NCBI RefSeq assembly: GCF_017255415.1
Contig: NZ_JAFJZZ010000001.1
Location: 1,178,001 to 1,242,000, forward strand
Length of the DNA: 64,000 nucleotides
Direction of reading: 5' to 3'
Source: Clostridium aminobutyricum
Lineage (GTDB): Bacteria; Bacillota; Clostridia; Peptostreptococcales; Anaerovoracaceae
The notes beneath the pieces were generated by a model that was not told the origin of the DNA, searched no databases, and saw only the letters and a list, made by a program, of their open reading frames with translations. Of this stretch, positions 54,585-63,230 are shown piece after piece. Position numbers and translations under genes: made by a program. How positions within the stretch are numbered: the first letter of the stretch is position 1; each line of letters opens with the position of its first letter.

Positions 54585-54880
54585 AACTCGCCCATGACGT
54601 TATAAATAACATCAAGGACGAGCGAACCAATCAACCCGCGGTACCACCTTGCTTTGCAGCGAACCACACACTTTGCAGAATACTAACATATTCCCGGCAA
54701 CTGACGGATGCCTTCACGTCGCAGAATACTCAGCAATAATCATTGCTTTTGACTGCGCCCTCAGCGGTCCATTTAATAAACTGCGTTCTGCCTGGATTCC
54801 AGCTGCCCAAGCTCTCTGTAAGTGCACGATTTATTTTTATCTCCGCTTCAACGGTTTTCAATATTTACTTTTATTTAGTT
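54585..54880 (-). promoter_or_regulatory. T-box leader of the trp operon (tryptophan specifier)
   Basis: The T-box AGGTGGTACCGCGGG (inverse at 54635-54649) precedes a terminator stem CTCGTCC...GATGTT / AACGTC...GGGCGAG at about 54587-54622, followed by TTTTTTT. Upstream, the specifier appears as TGG in AAATGGACC, the tryptophan codon. Transcription of trpEGDCFBA should rise when tRNA-Trp is uncharged. The rest of 54540-55018 shows no gene. Confidence 0.9.
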
Positions 54881-55018
54881 GTTATCATACACAATAATAA
54901 GGTAACCGTCAATAGTTTTTTGTAAATATTCATAACTTTTTTATGGTTATTTGTTTAAAATCAACAAATGTTTTGTCAGATCAAATACTATCACAAGACT
55001 TTTTCGGTTTTGCCTCTG

Positions 55019-55495
55019 CTATTGTTTATATTGAACTCGTAGTTCTATTTGATCGGGCAACTCTTTCAATGAAGTCTCTGCAACCTGTAGAGGATAAGTC
55101 AAAATTTGGGTAAGAGCCGTTCCCGGTTCAGGATCTGAAAAATTAGCATAAACGGCAAGATTGGATACTCCGTCTTGTTCCTCAATTACCATTTTTTCAA
55201 TTCTTACGTCAAATCCGGAGGTAGGTTTCTCACCTCTCGACACTAACACATATACTTTATCGCCAACGACACAGGCAAGTGCCCTTTCTAAATCCCTATA
55301 CTCAGGAATAACCTGCCCAACAATGTCCTGTGGTATATCTTTATCACCCAGTACCTTAAAATCCACAGCCTCATCACCTCTGAACTGGTGCACCGCTAAC
55401 ATAGCCATTAACAAAATTACTATGATAAGGGCAATTATTATCCAACCCTTTTTGCTCGGCCTATGCAGCTTCTTTAAAATATTTCTCTCGCTCAC
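55019..55495 (-). CDS. membrane-anchored PrcB-domain protein
   Basis: A protein of about 158 residues: a short basic start, one membrane helix (GWIIIALIIVILLMAMLAV, near residues 17-35) and an outside domain of about 110 residues. The segment VYVLVSRGEKPTSGFDVRI and the end ALTQILTYPLQVAET resemble the PrcB C-terminal domain, known from a Treponema protease complex. I chose the GTG, which has GGAG eight bases upstream; a TTG two codons earlier is too close to it. The binding site lies in a perfect hairpin. It is downstream of the transketolase genes. Confidence 0.7.
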   Translation of the reverse strand: MSERNILKKLHRPSKKGWIIIALIIVILLMAMLAVHQFRGDEAVDFKVLGDKDIPQDIVGQVIPEYRDLERALACVVGDKVYVLVSRGEKPTSGFDVRIEKMVIEEQDGVSNLAVYANFSDPEPGTALTQILTYPLQVAETSLKELPDQIELRVQYKQ

Positions 55496-55501
55496 AATCA
55501 A

Positions 55502-55557
55502 AACTCCCTTCGCCCGTAAATCTCATATGATATAGAAATTTATTCTCGAAGGGAGTT
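55502..55557 (-). promoter_or_regulatory. hairpin that covers the ribosome binding site
   Basis: AACTCCCTTCG (in the message; plus 55547-55557) pairs perfectly over 11 bases with CGAAGGGAGTT (plus 55502-55512). The second arm contains the GGGAG binding site of the PrcB-domain gene, and a T-rich TTTTGATT follows. It may act as terminator of the transketolase unit, as a block on translation, or both. Confidence 0.6.
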
Positions 55558-55593
55558 AAATATGCATGTAAATATTATATTTTTAGACAAAGC

Positions 55594-56520
55594 CTACAGG
55601 CTTTTCACAGCAGCAACAATATCCTCTGCCGTCATTCCATACTTTTTCTTCAGTTCATCCGGTTTTCCTGACTCGCCAAAGGTATCTTTTTGTCCGACCA
55701 TCGCCATCTTCACAGGAGCATGCTGGCAAACGACTTCTGCAACCGCAGCTCCTAACCCGCCGATCACAGAATGTTCTTCTGCAGTGACAATTCCTTTTGT
55801 TTCCGTAGCTGCTTTAATGATGATATCCTTATCAATCGGTTTGATGGTATGCATGTCAATGACTCTCACGTCAAAACCTTCCGATGCTAAAGTTTCTGCT
55901 GCCATCATCGCCTCATTCAATAATATGCCGGTTGCGATGATGGTATAATCCTTACCTTGTCGTACACAGTTGCCTTTTCCGATTTCTATCGTAGAATTTT
56001 CATCATAAAGCACCGGAACAGCAGCTCTCCCCAATCGGATATATGCTGGTCCTTGGAACGCAACAGCCTGTCTTATCAGCTCTTTTGCAGACACAGCATC
56101 TCCCGGATTGATAACGGTCATTCCCGGAATGGTTCTCATCAAAGCGATATCTTCAAAAGTCTGATGGGATGCCCCGTCTTCACCGACCGTAATCCCTGCA
56201 TGGGTTGCACAAACTTTTACGTTAGCATGGGGATAACCGATGGAATTACGGATAATTTCAAACGCCCTCCCAGCCGCAAACATCGCAAAAGTACTGGCAC
56301 AAACAATCTTTCCCGACATCGCAAAACCTGTTGCCGTGCCATAAAGATTCTGTTCTGCAATACCCATATTAAAAAATCGTTCCGGAAACGTCTTCCCAAA
56401 GTCTGCTGTCATCGTAGATTTTGAAAGGTCTGCATCCATTACTACTAAATTGTCATATTTCTCTCCCAGTTCTATAAGAACCTGACCATACGCCTGCCTA
56501 GTTGCAATCTTATCTGCCAT
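55594..56520 (-). CDS. transketolase, C-terminal subunit
   Basis: A 308-residue polypeptide that equals the pyrimidine-binding and C-terminal domains of transketolase. VVMDADLSKSTMTADF near residue 32, FPERFFNMGIAEQNL with the catalytic Glu near residue 52, and VEDGASHQTFEDIA-like GEDGASHQTFEDIALM near residue 105 are present. Its ATG overlaps the stop of the N-terminal subunit as TAATG. Split transketolases are common in Clostridia and archaea. Works in the pentose-phosphate pathway. Confidence 0.94.
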   Translation of the reverse strand: MADKIATRQAYGQVLIELGEKYDNLVVMDADLSKSTMTADFGKTFPERFFNMGIAEQNLYGTATGFAMSGKIVCASTFAMFAAGRAFEIIRNSIGYPHANVKVCATHAGITVGEDGASHQTFEDIALMRTIPGMTVINPGDAVSAKELIRQAVAFQGPAYIRLGRAAVPVLYDENSTIEIGKGNCVRQGKDYTIIATGILLNEAMMAAETLASEGFDVRVIDMHTIKPIDKDIIIKAATETKGIVTAEEHSVIGGLGAAVAEVVCQHAPVKMAMVGQKDTFGESGKPDELKKKYGMTAEDIVAAVKSL

Positions 56521-57338
56521 TACCATACACCTCCCAATTCTTTTACTGCGTTCTTTGCTTCTTCATCACTTGGTGCTTTTCCATGCCACCCGGCAATATC
56601 TTCCATAAAAGAAACACCTTTGCCCTTGATCGTCTTTGCGATAATTACCGTAGGCTTGCCGCTGAAGTTTCGCGCTTTATTGAATGCACTGATAATCTCT
56701 TCAAAATTATGCCCATCGATGCAGATCACATTCCATCCAAAGCTCTTAAATTTCTCATCTACCGGAGAAACGGTGATTACATCATCATTCTTACCATCAA
56801 TCTGAAGTCCGTTCCAGTCAACGATCGCAGTCAGATTATCCAGTCCATAGTGAGCTGCAGCCATTGTTGCTTCCCACACAATACCCTCTTGAAGTTCTCC
56901 GTCTCCAAGCAATACATAAATTCTTCCTTCGCTTTCATCCAATCGGTTTGCAAGAGCCATACCGACTGCAACAGAAAATCCCTGTCCAAGGGAACCGGTT
57001 GACATCTCTACCCCCGGCACTTTTTTCATGTCCGGATGTCCTTGAAGCTTGGAGCCAAGTTTTCGAAATGTCAATAAATCTTCTTTCGGGAAAAACCCCT
57101 TTTCTGCTAATGCTGAATACAGTACAGGACCTGCATGGCCCTTTGAAAGGATAAATTTATCTCGTTGACCCATCTTCGGGTTTTCAGGATCTATATTCAT
57201 TTCACGAAAATATAATGCGGTAACGATATCTGTTGCTGATAATGATCCGCCCGGATGCCCCGAGCCTGCAGCATGGACAGCTCTTATGATATCAATTCTG
57301 ATATTATTTGCCATCTGTTCTAATTCTGGATATGCCAT
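56520..57338 (-). CDS. transketolase, N-terminal subunit
   Basis: A 272-residue polypeptide equal to the thiamine diphosphate-binding domain. The HAAGSGHPGGSLS motif is near residue 24 and the GDGELQEGIVWEA cofactor motif near residue 143, with ending DWNGLQIDG. The ATG (MAYPELEQM) has AAGGAGG eight bases upstream; a TTG two codons before it is not preferred. Pairs with the downstream subunit. It depends on thiamine diphosphate, whose thiazole part is made by the thi operon. Confidence 0.94.
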   Translation of the reverse strand: MAYPELEQMANNIRIDIIRAVHAAGSGHPGGSLSATDIVTALYFREMNIDPENPKMGQRDKFILSKGHAGPVLYSALAEKGFFPKEDLLTFRKLGSKLQGHPDMKKVPGVEMSTGSLGQGFSVAVGMALANRLDESEGRIYVLLGDGELQEGIVWEATMAAAHYGLDNLTAIVDWNGLQIDGKNDDVITVSPVDEKFKSFGWNVICIDGHNFEEIISAFNKARNFSGKPTVIIAKTIKGKGVSFMEDIAGWHGKAPSDEEAKNAVKELGGVW

Positions 57339-57368
57339 TTTCAATTCCTCCTTATTCCTTAAGCTTTT

Positions 57369-58133
57369 CTATACACTGCTATTCTTAGCCGTTGTTAAGA
57401 CTTTTACCATAAACAATGGCAATTGCGCCATTCTCTTATATCTGCTTGGTTCCTTTACAAAGCGGTACAGCCATTCCAATCCATGATCCTGATAAAATTT
57501 TGGTGCCCGCTTTACTGTTCCTGCCCATACGTCAAGGCTTCCGCCAACACCTATGCCGGCGCAAACATGTTTGAATTCATCTCTATGTTCATAAATAAAC
57601 TTTTCCTGTTTTGGCGCACCAAGGGCAACGCACAAAAACTCTGCGCCGGATTCATTGATCTCGTCCACCAATGCGGCCTCTTCCTCTTTTTTAAAATAAC
57701 CGTCATGTGTTCCGGCGATCTTGAGGTTCGGATACTTGATTTGCATATTTTGAGCTGCCAGTTCCGCTACAGAAGCGCTTTCTGCGTTGGCCGGTTTGCT
57801 GCCGAGCAGATAAATCGATTTTCCGGTCTTCTCCAGATAAGCTAAAATACTGTTTAAGAAATCTACCCCCGTCACTCTTTCACTTAAAGGTTCTTTTATG
57901 ATTTTGGATGCATACACAAGTCCGATTCCATCCGGAATAATCAAACCGGCTTCTTCAATTAACATTTTCAGCTCGGTATCCTTCGTTGCATTCATAATAA
58001 TTTCCGAATTTGGTGTAACAATTAAGCTGCAGCCCGGAAGTTCCATCAACCCTTCAAATATTTCCATTGCCTGTTTATTATTTACCATATCCACAGGCAC
58101 ATCTAAAATCCTGATTCTTTTATTCTGTCCCAT
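57369..58133 (-). CDS. tagA: WecG/TagA/CpsF family glycosyltransferase
   Basis: A 254-residue enzyme of the family that adds N-acetylmannosamine to a lipid-linked sugar in wall teichoic acid or related polymers. VTPNSEIIMNAT near residue 39, GVDFLNSILAYLEKTGKSIYLLG near residue 82, and the C-terminal HGLEWLYRFVKEPSRYKRM are typical. Its start overlaps the csaB stop as TAATG. The three-gene neighbourhood with csaB and DUF5693 points to anchoring of a secondary cell-wall polymer. Confidence 0.92.
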   Translation of the reverse strand: MGQNKRIRILDVPVDMVNNKQAMEIFEGLMELPGCSLIVTPNSEIIMNATKDTELKMLIEEAGLIIPDGIGLVYASKIIKEPLSERVTGVDFLNSILAYLEKTGKSIYLLGSKPANAESASVAELAAQNMQIKYPNLKIAGTHDGYFKKEEEAALVDEINESGAEFLCVALGAPKQEKFIYEHRDEFKHVCAGIGVGGSLDVWAGTVKRAPKFYQDHGLEWLYRFVKEPSRYKRMAQLPLFMVKVLTTAKNSSV

Positions 58134-59230
58134 TACTTCACCATTAGTTCTTTTATCATCTGTTCATTTGTATCCAGTGCTTGATTCAACAGGCCTACTT
58201 TTTCTTGTACCCTTTTTTTTAGCACTTCTTTATTGATCATTGTTTTATTAAATTCATCCATAAAATCTTCATTGTTAAAATCGTAGATGGAGCACATGGC
58301 TTTCATCCCTATAGATTTCATAAAAGAATTAATTTTTGGATCATAAGAAATAGCGATCATCGGCACATCCATAATAGCAGCATGAATTAATGCATGCAGG
58401 CGTACTCCGATAAGTACATCCATGTTGCCGATAATGCTCAGCATCTCATCGGTAAGATATTTGTGTTTGATTGAACATACCATATTACCCAGCCTGCGCT
58501 CCAATTCATCAATCACCGTTACGTCCTCTGAATAGTGAAACGGGATTAAAACAATCTGCGCATCATACTCTTCCACGAGCCTCTCTACAGCAATACATAG
58601 TTCATCAATAAACTCACTGTCCTGCTTGCGTTCACGTATCGCAAACCCCACCGTTAATTTTTCTCTGCTGATCTCAATCCCTTCCTCTGATAATATTTTT
58701 TCTCCCATCTCCAATGGAGCAGGCTTAATTCTCAGAACGGGATCTGCTGTAACCGCAATTTTATTTCGAGGAAGACCGATTTCAGCAAGAAATTCCTTGG
58801 AGGCCTCATCCCGAACAACGATTCCGCTTACATTCGATAGAGTTCTTGCGGTCAATTTTCTATTCACTGCAGAGTTAATCGGACCGATGCCCTGACTATA
58901 GATAAAAATATTTTTGCGAAAAAATTGTGCCATCCACATGATCAGCAAATAATAAATGATGCTCTTTTTGCTGGTCACATCCTGAAGCAAACTTCCGCCG
59001 CCGCTTATCAGCAAATCACACTGCCTTACGGCGCGAATAATACTCTTCACAGATTTTCTATTGACAGACTTGACCCCATATTTTTCACCAGTCGATACAG
59101 GATCTTGAGAAAGCACTGTGATGTCAATATCTTCAAGCCGATCTTGTAAATTATCGACTACTGCTCGCAGGATTGATTCATCCCCGATATTATTAAAACC
59201 ATAATATCCTGAAATTAGAATCCTATACAT
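58133..59230 (-). CDS. csaB: polysaccharide pyruvyl transferase
   Basis: A 365-residue enzyme that adds ketal pyruvate to a cell-wall polysaccharide. In Bacillus and relatives this pyruvylation lets S-layer-homology proteins attach to the wall. ISGYYGFNNIGDESILRA at the start, ISGGGSLLQDVTS near residue 75 and GVRLHALIHAAIM near residue 285 are family motifs. It overlaps both neighbours as TAATG, so the three are translated together. No SLH protein is in this window. Confidence 0.92.
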   Translation of the reverse strand: MYRILISGYYGFNNIGDESILRAVVDNLQDRLEDIDITVLSQDPVSTGEKYGVKSVNRKSVKSIIRAVRQCDLLISGGGSLLQDVTSKKSIIYYLLIMWMAQFFRKNIFIYSQGIGPINSAVNRKLTARTLSNVSGIVVRDEASKEFLAEIGLPRNKIAVTADPVLRIKPAPLEMGEKILSEEGIEISREKLTVGFAIRERKQDSEFIDELCIAVERLVEEYDAQIVLIPFHYSEDVTVIDELERRLGNMVCSIKHKYLTDEMLSIIGNMDVLIGVRLHALIHAAIMDVPMIAISYDPKINSFMKSIGMKAMCSIYDFNNEDFMDEFNKTMINKEVLKKRVQEKVGLLNQALDTNEQMIKELMVK

Positions 59231-61437
59231 TAATTACCTGCCTCTTCCTTTTTTGCATAGCTTTGTATAAACGGAACCCACCGTTTAATGTAAAAATGAT
59301 GTATTCCTTCAAATACCAAAATACCTACTATTCCCACGACCAGACCAAATACCAGCGAATAGCCTGTTCTCGCAAAGCCTAAATAGAGCGGCGTTCTGAT
59401 ATGCATAAACGTATTCACAACCGAAGTCATGCCGATCACACCTGCCAATCCGAAAATAACCGGCCATAATGGATACTTTCTGACAGAAGAATAGACCATC
59501 ATCATGATTGCGGGGAACGCAAATAAAAATTCCTTATTGCGAGGTCTCGCAATCAGTGTATCTTCCAAATAATTTCTAAACAGCATTTCTATACTGGATA
59601 CCTCAACGGCTGTCTCATGTCCGGTTCTTGCGATATAGTAATACCCCACTCCTGCCATGATAGCTCCTAAGATAAGCATCCATACTTTGATCGTTGTATT
59701 CAGCAGTTCCCTTATATCCCGAACTTCTAAAGTCGTGGCTGTTTTCTTCGACGAGTTATATCCGTAGTATGCCAGATAAATTACACCGAAATAGGCGATT
59801 GGCAGCAATTGTGCCAGCTTTACTCCTCTAAACACATCAATTTCCAGCATGTATTTTGTAGAAGAAATAGGAGCTGCAGTCATCATCGCCCCCATCATGG
59901 CTACCAATACGCATGCGATTAAGGTTAGTCCAGCTAACTGAACGATTTTAAGCAATGGCGTATCCGGTTTCAATCTATTGCTAAATTCTTTACTTAACCT
60001 GGTGAACAGGGTGACGGCTAAGCAGGCAAAAATCACTGCTGCCGAGAAGCTCAACAGGATTTCAAACGTATTGGGAATCACATAGGATGCAGCCAGTGCA
60101 CCTAGTACTCCTAATCCTCCAAGAACCAGTGTTTCTCTTCTCCTTATTGGCGTAAAGGCACGAAGAAGCAATAGCGTTCCTGCCACACAACCGAAGGACA
60201 TCAAAAGTTTCAGAACAGTACTTACTTCATAGTTCTTCATAGTAGAAGCCGAACCATAAGTGAATCCTTCATTGGCTAACCGCTTCTCAAGATTCTGGAA
60301 CATTTCCTTGTATTCACCCATATCCGTTACATATGTAAACAAGTCTTTATTTTCTTTAATAGGCTTGTAATAAATAACTCTTATGTTTCTCTCTGTAACA
60401 GATCTGAAAAGAGTATTTTCAATTTCTTTAGCGCCTTCATATCCGTAAAATTGGTATCGATACTGAATATAATCCCAAACCGAGAATACACGAACCGCAT
60501 TATAGTCATTATCTTTTGCAATGTCTTCTACACCATACTGTAGGATATTCTGAAGCTGTGTTGTATTTTCAATTAAGCCAAGCTTAATATGGTTTTCGTT
60601 TATGTATTTTTCAGCGAATTGGATTCCGTCATCATGCCCAATGACACTATCGCCGCCTGCAATTAAATATTCCGGCACAATACCATATTGCTTATAGCCG
60701 GCCACGACTGCTTTTGCATATTTATCGCCATTAAATCCATCATAGCACAACGTTCTTGGAACGACTTCCATACCCAGGTTTTGAACCGTCGCTACTTTCT
60801 CCGGCAATAAACCCAAACTTATGTACATGATTTTAGAACCGATCACTTCTGTTTTCTGTGAAAATCCACCTTTTCTTGAATCCATCAGTTTATAAGGTTC
60901 TTTATATAGGGCGTTCTTCGAATTACCGTCGATCACGGCATAGGCCTCTCCATTCAGCTCAATCGTAAAATATTTATCTTTTTCGAAACGCTGTTGGATG
61001 GCAGGAAGTACAAAATCAACAGCTTCCTGTGTTCCCATTTTAATAAGTACATCGTATTTATCGTATCCATGCTTGTCCAACGCATCAATAAACGCTTGCG
61101 GATAATCCTTTTCCCAGTTGGCTTCCTGCATCACTTGATCCATCACTTTACCGCTGACATGCATATTGGAGTCGTCTTCCATTAAGCTCGAAATACTTTC
61201 CTCTAAAACACCTATCTTCGTGATATTCAGCTGGTCCCGAAATTGCTTCAGCCAATAAGACACCGCTTTATGGGTCTGATCCGCCATCAAATTAATTTCA
61301 TTATAATCTGCGACGATATCGTACGTTTTATTATTTTGTTCAATGGCAAATCGATTGCCGATGGAAACCCCTGAAACAAGTGTAAAAATACAAAGTGCAA
61401 TAATCAAGAACTTGTTTTCCCTAAAAAATAACCTCAT
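59230..61437 (-). CDS. DUF5693 family membrane protein
   Basis: A 735-residue protein with one N-terminal helix (residues 9-27), a large outside domain (about 30-405) and nine or so helices in the last 320 residues. The combination, and its position just before csaB and tagA, match the DUF5693 family of Clostridia. Function unknown. A role in export or assembly of the pyruvylated polymer is inferred from position only. The downstream overlap with csaB is one base. Confidence 0.8.
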   Translation of the reverse strand: MRLFFRENKFLIIALCIFTLVSGVSIGNRFAIEQNNKTYDIVADYNEINLMADQTHKAVSYWLKQFRDQLNITKIGVLEESISSLMEDDSNMHVSGKVMDQVMQEANWEKDYPQAFIDALDKHGYDKYDVLIKMGTQEAVDFVLPAIQQRFEKDKYFTIELNGEAYAVIDGNSKNALYKEPYKLMDSRKGGFSQKTEVIGSKIMYISLGLLPEKVATVQNLGMEVVPRTLCYDGFNGDKYAKAVVAGYKQYGIVPEYLIAGGDSVIGHDDGIQFAEKYINENHIKLGLIENTTQLQNILQYGVEDIAKDNDYNAVRVFSVWDYIQYRYQFYGYEGAKEIENTLFRSVTERNIRVIYYKPIKENKDLFTYVTDMGEYKEMFQNLEKRLANEGFTYGSASTMKNYEVSTVLKLLMSFGCVAGTLLLLRAFTPIRRRETLVLGGLGVLGALAASYVIPNTFEILLSFSAAVIFACLAVTLFTRLSKEFSNRLKPDTPLLKIVQLAGLTLIACVLVAMMGAMMTAAPISSTKYMLEIDVFRGVKLAQLLPIAYFGVIYLAYYGYNSSKKTATTLEVRDIRELLNTTIKVWMLILGAIMAGVGYYYIARTGHETAVEVSSIEMLFRNYLEDTLIARPRNKEFLFAFPAIMMMVYSSVRKYPLWPVIFGLAGVIGMTSVVNTFMHIRTPLYLGFARTGYSLVFGLVVGIVGILVFEGIHHFYIKRWVPFIQSYAKKEEAGN

Positions 61438-61453
61438 ATGTAACTCCTTTAAA

Positions 61454-61852
61454 CTACTGTATGCTATATACCCCTCTAACCATTACCCATATATCGGTTG
61501 TTGCTGTGATTCCTCTCCCATCTTCACGGGGAATCAACAATAAATGATTTAATCCCACCGCCTGTCCGGTCATTAAATCAGTTCCCGCCGTGATATCTGA
61601 AACACCATTGGAGCTATTTCCGATGGCCGTTGCTTCTCCGCTTCGTAAAATGACTTCCGTACCGACACCGCCAATTAGTTTTTGCCCCGGCGTCAAACTG
61701 ATAGGGGTATAGGAAGATTTACTATCTACGTAGCTTTTTGTCACGATTGGGTCCGTTTCTGAACCAGGGTCACTCGTTGCAGCCACGGCAACTGTGATTC
61801 CCAATACCAATGTCAAAACGGTTACTACAGTTAAAATCATGCTTTTTTTCAT
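61454..61852 (-). CDS. small secreted protein of unknown function
   Basis: A 132-residue protein with a clear signal peptide (residues 1-25, cleavage after VAVAA). The mature part contains SDPGSETDPIVTKSYVDSK and a beta-rich LTPGQKLIGGVGTEVILRSG segment, with WVMVRGVYSI at the end. I do not recognise a named domain. It lies 16 bases upstream of the DUF5693 gene in the same direction and may be the first gene of the cell-wall unit. Confidence 0.7.
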   Translation of the reverse strand: MKKSMILTVVTVLTLVLGITVAVAATSDPGSETDPIVTKSYVDSKSSYTPISLTPGQKLIGGVGTEVILRSGEATAIGNSSNGVSDITAGTDLMTGQAVGLNHLLLIPREDGRGITATTDIWVMVRGVYSIQ

Positions 61853-61914
61853 ATGTACCTCCGATTTGTCTCTTGTATCTACTTCTGATTTCTTCTTATT
61901 TTATTTCTTAAAAC

Positions 61915-61940
61915 TATCCACCACGTTAAAACGTGGCGGA
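61915..61940 (-). terminator. terminator after the MazF-type gene
   Basis: ATCCGCCACGTT and AACGTGGTGGAT form a stem of about 12 pairs with one mismatch and a 2-base loop, followed on the minus strand by AGTTTTAAG. The T run is short. Confidence 0.55.
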
Positions 61941-61963
61941 TATCTATATTTTAATTATCGCAC

Positions 61964-62335
61964 TTAAGTCATAGTAGGGTTTTGCGCAATTCCTAAACTA
62001 ACGGTCAATGCCTCATTTACATTAGGAAGAAGTTCTTCATCTATGGTTCCGATTCTCTCTTTCAGTCTTTTTTTATCAATTGTTCTGAGCTGTTCGAGTA
62101 AAACCACCGATTTCTTACTTAATCCATTATCTTTAGCATCTATTTCAACGTGTGTAGGCAGCTTTGCTTTATTCAGCTGTGAAGTAACAGCTGCTACGAT
62201 TATCGTAGGACTGTATTTGTTGCCCACATCATTTTGTACGACAAGAACGGGTCTTATACCCCCCTGTTCAGAGCCTATGACCGGACTTAGATCTGCGAAA
62301 TAAATGTCGCCTTTTTTAACTAACAAGTCACTCAC
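61964..62335 (-). CDS. ndoA: MazF/PemK-type endoribonuclease (NdoA-like)
   Basis: A 123-residue toxin that cuts mRNA at short sequences. [23 protein letters not shown] is at residues 7-29 (given in part: [11 protein letters not shown]), followed by [22 protein letters not shown] and [12 protein letters not shown], all typical of NdoA/MazF. The start is a GTG four bases after GGAGA. In Bacillus the antitoxin gene lies just upstream; here the upstream gene is nnrD, 35 bases away, and no antitoxin frame fits between. The gene may rely on an antitoxin elsewhere. Confidence 0.92.
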   Translation of the reverse strand: MSDLLVKKGDIYFADLSPVIGSEQGGIRPVLVVQNDVGNKYSPTIIVAAVTSQLNKAKLPTHVEIDAKDNGLSKKSVVLLEQLRTIDKKRLKERIGTIDEELLPNVNEALTVSLGIAQNPTMT

Positions 62336-62370
62336 TCTCCATCATTATTCAGTTAATCTCTTTTATCATT

Positions 62371-63222
62371 TTATCCCATTATTTTTTTAATAGCCAAAGC
62401 ACTCATGCTTGCTATATCCCTAGCAACCAAGCCATATTCCCCAAAGCTTTCTGTTCCTAAATCGCCTGCAAGGCCATGAATATAAACGCCTGCCTTGGCT
62501 GCATCCTCAGGCTCGAGGCCCTGACCCGCTAAGGCTGTAATGATTCCTGTAAGGACATCTCCTGAGCCTCCGGTTGCCATGCCTGGATTACCTGTAGTAT
62601 TAGTATATGAATCACTGTTTGGCATTGCCACAATAGTACCTTCCCCTTTTAAAACTACTATTGCATTCGTTGCTTGAACCAAATGTTCCGCCAGTTCCTG
62701 TCTTTCCATCTTTTTTGCCTCAGATGGCCTTATTTGAAGGAGTCGGGCTGCTTCACCGATATGCGGTGTAATAATAACCTTGCAAGCTGCCTTCTTCAAT
62801 TGTTCAAATAAATGACTGTGCGAAATTTGATTGAGCCCGTCCGCATCCAATACCAACGTTTTATCATATCCAGCCAATATGGTTTTAATCAACTCTGCAT
62901 TATTCGAATCCTCCCCTAGTCCCGGGCCCACCGCAATCGCGTCATATTGCCGCAAGTCCATATTCAGAGACGTTCTTGGAATACAGGTAGCTTCAGGTAC
63001 GCTAACCTGAATGATTGTAAAAAGCTCTTCGGGTACCGCTATTCGAACCAGACCGGCACCGCTTCTAAGAGCCCCCCATCCGCACAGAACAGCAGCACCT
63101 GCCATCCCAAAGGACCCCGCAATCAAGAGAACTTTACCACAATCGCCTTTATGTATGTCCCTTTTTCGTCTCTTGATTACAGTATTTACATATTCTTCTG
63201 TAATTAAACCTTGATTCTTCAT
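62371..63222 (-). CDS. nnrD: ADP-dependent NAD(P)H-hydrate dehydratase
   Basis: A 283-residue repair enzyme that restores NAD(P)H from its hydrated form. VLLIAGSFGMAGAAVLCGWGALRSGAG near residue 30, VLDADGLN near 120 and the ATP-site GMATGGSGDVLTGII near residue 218 are family signatures. Many bacteria fuse this to the epimerase NnrE; here only the dehydratase part is present. The ATG has only a weak, distant AGGA. It follows mgtE by eight bases. Confidence 0.93.
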   Translation of the reverse strand: MKNQGLITEEYVNTVIKRRKRDIHKGDCGKVLLIAGSFGMAGAAVLCGWGALRSGAGLVRIAVPEELFTIIQVSVPEATCIPRTSLNMDLRQYDAIAVGPGLGEDSNNAELIKTILAGYDKTLVLDADGLNQISHSHLFEQLKKAACKVIITPHIGEAARLLQIRPSEAKKMERQELAEHLVQATNAIVVLKGEGTIVAMPNSDSYTNTTGNPGMATGGSGDVLTGIITALAGQGLEPEDAAKAGVYIHGLAGDLGTESFGEYGLVARDIASMSALAIKKIMG

Positions 63223-63230
63223 TTTTTTAT

